From positions 1 to 44,046 of the IMG/VR virus record IMGVR_UViG_3300026367_000108: 44,046 nucleotides of DNA. One strand, 5' to 3'. The notes below the pieces were generated by a model that searched no databases, had not been told where the DNA came from, and was given only the letters and a program-made list of their open reading frames with translations. The DNA is from a virus. Shown here in pieces: positions 40,131-44,046 of the stretch (its first letter is position 1; each line of letters opens with the position of its first letter). Both the position numbers and the translations under genes were made by a program.

Positions 40131-41116
40131 TGACTACTGAAATTGCAAACGTAAACACAGCCGATATGATCTTTAACAGCCAGTCCATGGAGCTGCTTGA
40201 TACTTTGGCCGCGACAATGTCCATGGGTATCGCTACGATCCCTAAGCACTTGCAAAAAAACAAATCTGATTGCATGGCTGTTGCGATGCAAGCGATGCAA
40301 TGGGGTATGAACCCGTATGCTGTCGCGCAAAAAACACATTTAATTAATGGCACTCTTGGTTATGAGGCGCAGCTTATTAACGCTGTTATTTCTAGTTCTC
40401 GCGCCATTAAAGGCCGGTTTCATTATCGCTATGGTGGCAACTGGGATAATACGGGCGACGGTAAGGCGGTTAAAATCGAGGCCGGTGTCAACGTTAATAT
40501 GGGCGTTACTATCGACACCACTTGCTGGGTTCAGGTTGGCGCCGTGTTGGCCGGTGAAGACGAAATAACGTGGGGTGAGCCGCTTTATCCCTCCGCTGTT
40601 ACGACTCGTAATTCGCCGCTGTGGAAAACGGCACCAAAGCAGCAAAGCGCTTATTTGGCACTCAAATACTGGGCTCGTTTATATTCGCCGGCGGTGGTGA
40701 TGGGCGTTTATTCTCCTGATGAATTTGAAGACTATACACCTTCTGAACGTGTCGTTAACCCTGCGCCGGCTTCTACTGCGCCGGTCGAAGGTTCAACAAA
40801 AAGCAGCAAGTTAAATTCCATCTTAAATCGCAAATTGACGGTCATTGAAAATGAGCCCGAAGTCGTGCCGGAACAGTCCGGATCTGCTGCCGATGAAGAC
40901 GGTGTGATAAGTGAGGTTACTGCCGACTTCGCTAATCGTATCGGTCACGCTCGAAGCCTGGCTGAACTAGAAAAAGTTGGCGCTTTAATCAAAGGCGCGG
41001 TGGATGGCAATGTATTAATCGCTATGGAGCGCGACCTTCTATATTCGACTTTCGGTGAACGTAAGCATCAGCTAAAAGCCGAATTTGCAAAGTCTAACGA
41101 AGATAACCAGGCATAA
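40130..41116 (+). CDS. recT: RecT-family ssDNA annealing protein
   Basis: 328 residues. RecT hallmarks: IPKHLQKNKSDCMAVAMQAM, QWGMNPYAVAQKTHLINGTL, YEAQLINAVISSS and FHYRYGGNWDNTGDG, followed by the variable acidic tail. It anneals ssDNA ends made by the RecE-like nuclease for recombination and replication of the phage genome. Confidence 0.95.
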   Translation: MTTEIANVNTADMIFNSQSMELLDTLAATMSMGIATIPKHLQKNKSDCMAVAMQAMQWGMNPYAVAQKTHLINGTLGYEAQLINAVISSSRAIKGRFHYRYGGNWDNTGDGKAVKIEAGVNVNMGVTIDTTCWVQVGAVLAGEDEITWGEPLYPSAVTTRNSPLWKTAPKQQSAYLALKYWARLYSPAVVMGVYSPDEFEDYTPSERVVNPAPASTAPVEGSTKSSKLNSILNRKLTVIENEPEVVPEQSGSAADEDGVISEVTADFANRIGHARSLAELEKVGALIKGAVDGNVLIAMERDLLYSTFGERKHQLKAEFAKSNEDNQA

Positions 41117-41117
41117 A

Positions 41118-41360
41118 ATGCCTAATTTACCCATCACTGACCTGGTGCTGCACTTCGCCTTGGCTTGGCATTATCACCTTGCCAATGGCGGGAAGTCTCG
41201 CCTTGATGGTTTTGCTCGCTCTTGGTTGCGTCGTGTGCGTGGCCATGGGTGGAGTGTCCAAGCCGACAAAGCGATCGGCTCTATTATCGGCCAGCGTAAT
41301 CCTGGCGCGGCGTTGTTGGCCGGCCTTGCTGAGTACGATAAACAATTAGGAATTTATTAA
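41118..41360 (+). CDS. Small basic early protein (80 aa)
   Basis: 80 residues from MPNLPITDLVLHFALAWHYH, starting one base after the recT stop; a longer frame would begin inside recT. Rich in His, Arg and Trp (ARSWLRRVRGHGWSVQADKA). Family not recognised. Next gene begins immediately after its stop. Confidence 0.7.
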   Translation: MPNLPITDLVLHFALAWHYHLANGGKSRLDGFARSWLRRVRGHGWSVQADKAIGSIIGQRNPGAALLAGLAEYDKQLGIY

Positions 41361-41930
41361 ATGTCTGGTTTCCATGGTTCTACTACGCCGGTTGAAATTC
41401 GCAACTTTTGGCGAACTCCCGACTGGCTTCATAACCCGCTTGATCTCGAGTTCGACTTCGGTGTCGATGTTGCAGCCAGCGCTGACAATACTCGGGTAAA
41501 GGATGCTTTTATTACAAAAGAAATGAACGCGCTTTCTGATGATATTCAATGGATTGACTATGTGCATCCTGATAAGCCGGCGACGGCCTGGTGCAATCCT
41601 CCGTATGACGATATTTACCCTTGGATGGTCAAGGCTGAATATGAGGCGCGTTTTAACAAATTAACCACCGTCTTGCTGGTACCCAATACGCCGGATGCTG
41701 CGTGGTGGCCTCGCGGGGCGTCTGAGATCCGCTTTTTAACTGGCTTTCATCGCCCTGGCAATCTTCGCAACATTAGCGGTCGCGTGTGCTTTGTTCGGGC
41801 TGATACGGGCGAGGTTCAGCGTGGGCAAAACAAAGGATCTGTATTAATCATTTTCGCGCCTTACTCGCTCGGGAATATGACAACTAAATATATCGGTATT
41901 GAAACCTTTGAAACTGGAGCAAAAAAATGA
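41361..41930 (+). CDS. Phage DNA N6-adenine methyltransferase (Dam-like)
   Basis: 189 residues. Family features: WRTPDWLHNPLDLEFDFGVD, VAASADNTRVKDAFITKE and the catalytic motif AWCNPPYDDIYPWMVKA with NPPY. These belong to the T1/phage Dam group (DNA N-6-adenine-methyltransferase of phage). It is distinct from the beta-class enzyme at 31,073. It may mask phage DNA from host restriction or mark replication. Confidence 0.92.
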   Translation: MSGFHGSTTPVEIRNFWRTPDWLHNPLDLEFDFGVDVAASADNTRVKDAFITKEMNALSDDIQWIDYVHPDKPATAWCNPPYDDIYPWMVKAEYEARFNKLTTVLLVPNTPDAAWWPRGASEIRFLTGFHRPGNLRNISGRVCFVRADTGEVQRGQNKGSVLIIFAPYSLGNMTTKYIGIETFETGAKK

Positions 41931-42133
41931 CTGCTGGATTTTTTAACACTACACAGCTTTGCCATCGATATTCTGTCTCTGTTCGGACGTTGGAAAATTG
42001 GCGTAAAAAGCGCGGATTTCCAAAGCCGGCGATAACGAGCAATGGCGCACAGAATTTATACACTCTTGCTTCTATTGAGTCTTGGGAAGCTAAGCAAATG
42101 GAAGTGAAAAACCAAGAAAGCGCGGTTGCATAA
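41927..42133 (+). CDS. AlpA/Xis-like HTH protein
   Basis: 68 residues. MerR/excisionase-type winged helix: FFNTTQLCHRYSVSVRTLEN, then WRKKRGFPKPAI. Small proteins of this kind near a tyrosine integrase act as excisionases or as regulators of int. It overlaps the methyltransferase by 4 bases and is 640 bp from the integrase stop. Confidence 0.75.
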   Translation: MTAGFFNTTQLCHRYSVSVRTLENWRKKRGFPKPAITSNGAQNLYTLASIESWEAKQMEVKNQESAVA

Positions 42134-42170
42134 CCGCCTTTAAATTCAACTAAAACAGGTAAATAAAAAT

Positions 42171-42491
42171 ATGATTGATACAATAAAAAACGCCGCTACA
42201 AGTTATGAATTTTTAAGCATGTTAGCTTTGTTCACTTTCTGGGTTCCGTTAACGATTTGCTTAACGGTTTATCTATTCCGCTTTGTTGCTATGTATAAAA
42301 AAGACCTTCAAATGTGTTCTGAAATGCATTACAGGCCGTCTTTAACCTTAGGTAAAATTGTTTGGTATTTGTCTATCTCCATAATTCCTGGCATTAACCT
42401 TTTTACTCTGGTTTTTGATTGCGCTAGCTCTTTGTTTAAATGGTTGGGCAGGGTGCTGGACTTTCCTTTGGTTCGGGCTCGGGTGAAGTAA
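42171..42491 (+). CDS. Small membrane protein (106 aa)
   Basis: 106 residues with two probable membrane segments (LSMLALFTFWVPLTICLTVY, about 16-35, and IVWYLSISIIPGINLFTLVF, about 63-82). No family recognised. Last genes of early right operon are often host-takeover or exclusion functions; inference only. Confidence 0.7.
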   Translation: MIDTIKNAATSYEFLSMLALFTFWVPLTICLTVYLFRFVAMYKKDLQMCSEMHYRPSLTLGKIVWYLSISIIPGINLFTLVFDCASSLFKWLGRVLDFPLVRARVK

Positions 42492-42775
42492 TGCCCAAGT
42501 ATAAAGATGGCGATTTAATCCAGTTATTTGGCGATATTGAAGACCACTACATAAAGGGTCACGTTTCAAACGCCGCAGCTCAAATGGTAATGGATAAAGA
42601 GTATGGCGATAAAAAAGTAATATCAATTAAACATACTTTTGCTTTTTGGGGTGTGGGCTGTGATGAAACTGGGCAGCCATGCCAGATATTTTATGATCGA
42701 AGTAACCCTGGCCGCGGTCGATTCAAAGTGACTGAGGTTAAATATTCTGTTGATATTTATGAAGAGGCGCACTAA
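42491..42775 (+). CDS. Hypothetical early protein (94 aa)
   Basis: 94 residues from MPKYKDGDLIQLFGDIEDHY, start overlapping the upstream stop as TAATG; an earlier ATG lies within the membrane-protein gene. SH3-like beta barrel appearance (GDLIQLFGD, IKHTFAFWGVGCDETGQP). Its stop overlaps the integrase stop from the opposite strand. Confidence 0.75.
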   Translation: MPKYKDGDLIQLFGDIEDHYIKGHVSNAAAQMVMDKEYGDKKVISIKHTFAFWGVGCDETGQPCQIFYDRSNPGRGRFKVTEVKYSVDIYEEAH

Positions 42776-44046
42776 GCGCCTTTTCTTTTGCCTATCACTG
42801 TCACATTGTCTCGCTGGTTCCAAATATTATCTAGTCTCTGGTACCACTTCTGGTACCCGATTAACTGCTCTTGCAAATAGTCGTATTTGTCGTAAGTCTC
42901 AAACTCGCCGGTTAGTGCGTGGCCTATCATCTTTTCTGCGATATGGGGCTCTGTGAGCTTGCTCATGTTGGTTCGCATGGTTCGCCTTAAGTCGTGCTTA
43001 GTCCAGTGCTTAACGTTGGCCTCTGGGTGCGTTTTGTTGATCTTGTGCGTTAGGCGCATTGAAATGTCGAGTAGGGCGGTTTCGCCCATGGGTTCGCCGT
43101 TCTCCTTTGGAAATAAATATTTACTTTTTGGTTTGAGCTTTATCGCCTGGTTGAATAGCTCGATTGTTTCCGCAAATAATGGCCGCTTTATCTCTCGGTT
43201 TAAATCTGGCCTTTTGGCATCCTTTGGCTTTGCTATTTCTCTTGGTACCGTCCACACGCCGTTTTTAAAATCGAGGTGGTGTGGTTGCAATAGCCTTAGT
43301 TCGATTGTTCTGCAGCCGTAAATAATGAGCAGCTTAAACAGGATCTTATTTCCTGGCTTGATGCGGCTTTCTTCAATGGCATTAAATACCAGGTATAGTT
43401 CCTCGTCGCTGAGTGTCCGTTCGCCTCGCTTGTTGCTGATCCCAAGTGTTCGCTTTGCGGTGAATTCCATCAATGGATGCTCCTTTGTTAGTCCGTTGCC
43501 TACTGCCCATCCTGCGGCTGATTTTACGGCCGTGACCATTCGCTGTGTGATTGCCGGCACTCGCCGTTTCATGTCCTGAAAAAGCGACGACCATTGCCGT
43601 CTGTCAACTAGATCCCATGGTGTTGATCCTAGCTTCGGGAATATGTGGATCTCAAAGCCCCTTTTGACGTCATACGGGTATTTGTTCCTGACTGCGTAGT
43701 CTGGGTGATCTTTGAAAAAGTCCTCCCACCATTCAAGCAACATGCGCTTAACTGTGTACTCGGTCGTTTGCTTCGTTCTATCGACTATTCTTTCGCGCTT
43801 CGGGTTTTTATCCTCTGCGATCATGGCCTGGTATTTTTTGGCGATCTCTGACGCTTCGGTGATCCCTAATTCGGGATAACTACCGATGGCGATCTTTTCT
43901 TCTTTACCCAGCCATTTATATCGAAACACAAAAGTAATGGATCCGGTTTTGCGGATCCTGGCACTGAGGCCGTACCGGTGCGCTTTGACGACTTCCTTTT
44001 CCTGGGGCTTGTTTAATTTGCTGTCTAAAAATTTGACTGTAAGCAT
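42772..44046 (-). CDS. int: Tyrosine-type prophage integrase (P4-like)
   Basis: 424 residues. N-terminal DUF4102 arm-binding domain (LSARIRKTGSITFVFRYKWL, EEKIAIGSYPELGITEA), SAM-like core-binding domain and catalytic domain with Arg in YGCRTIELRLL, H-x-x-R in HDLRRTMRTN, His in IGHAL and the Tyr in YDKYDYLQEQ. It recombines attP and attB. P4-type integrases usually start next to the att site, often a tRNA end, so the right junction is expected just beyond 44,046. The ATG is on the last three bases of the window. Confidence 0.95.
   Translation of the reverse strand: MLTVKFLDSKLNKPQEKEVVKAHRYGLSARIRKTGSITFVFRYKWLGKEEKIAIGSYPELGITEASEIAKKYQAMIAEDKNPKRERIVDRTKQTTEYTVKRMLLEWWEDFFKDHPDYAVRNKYPYDVKRGFEIHIFPKLGSTPWDLVDRRQWSSLFQDMKRRVPAITQRMVTAVKSAAGWAVGNGLTKEHPLMEFTAKRTLGISNKRGERTLSDEELYLVFNAIEESRIKPGNKILFKLLIIYGCRTIELRLLQPHHLDFKNGVWTVPREIAKPKDAKRPDLNREIKRPLFAETIELFNQAIKLKPKSKYLFPKENGEPMGETALLDISMRLTHKINKTHPEANVKHWTKHDLRRTMRTNMSKLTEPHIAEKMIGHALTGEFETYDKYDYLQEQLIGYQKWYQRLDNIWNQRDNVTVIGKRKGA

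Overview
This window is nearly all one integrated temperate phage, lying beside a chromosomal typA (bipA) gene. The TypA sequence and moderate GC content fit a gammaproteobacterium, most likely an Alteromonadales-type marine genus; this is inferred from protein character only. The prophage runs from about position 1,945 to at least the tyrosine integrase at 42,772-44,046, whose start codon sits on the last base of the window. One att site is therefore probably just right of the window and the other between typA and the last tail gene. The phage is mosaic: Mu-type head genes (gp29-like portal, MuF protein, I-like protease with nested scaffold, gp36/gp37/G-like connectors, Mor-like activator), a large terminase, a lambda-type tail with a frameshifted chaperone and long tape measure, and a tyrosine integrase instead of a transposase.

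Layout, right to left. Integrase (-). A rightward early operon at 38,700-42,775: RecE-like exonuclease, RecT annealing protein, Dam-like methyltransferase, AlpA/Xis-like HTH and small proteins. The immunity region at 37,069-38,502: CI-type repressor (+) and CII-like regulator (-). Leftward replication genes O-like and P-like (35,695-37,072), then small genes, a Mor-like activator, lysis genes (32,834-34,097), ParB-methyltransferase, terminases, portal and MuF. A separately controlled early/accessory unit (20,118-25,184) ends in ssb and a terminator. The head and tail operon then runs from 20,017 down to 1,970, where a hairpin terminator insulates typA.

The most striking system is in the MuF gene (25,327-27,465). 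Its MuF domain is split by a 315-residue intein inserted before the conserved CRC motif. The intein coding region carries on the opposite strand, codon for codon in register, a complete gene for a putative homing endonuclease with two helix-turn-helix units and a Vsr/DUF559-like nuclease core. The same MuF polypeptide ends in a BrnT-type RNase toxin domain, followed by a small BrnA-like partner gene. One locus therefore combines a virion protein, an intein, an antisense endonuclease and a polymorphic toxin.

Other notable signals: a textbook -1 frameshift site (A AAA AAC plus stem-loop) in the tail chaperone gene; a 16-bp operator family GTTC-N8-G(A/T)AC at nine places that probably defines the CI regulon; a repressor-controlled candidate small RNA; a PapB-family reading frame with no ATG, GTG or TTG codon, next to another frame that seems to start at ATT; and a typA promoter whose -35 region appears to have been replaced by prophage sequence. 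All family calls are from reading the sequence; no database search was run.
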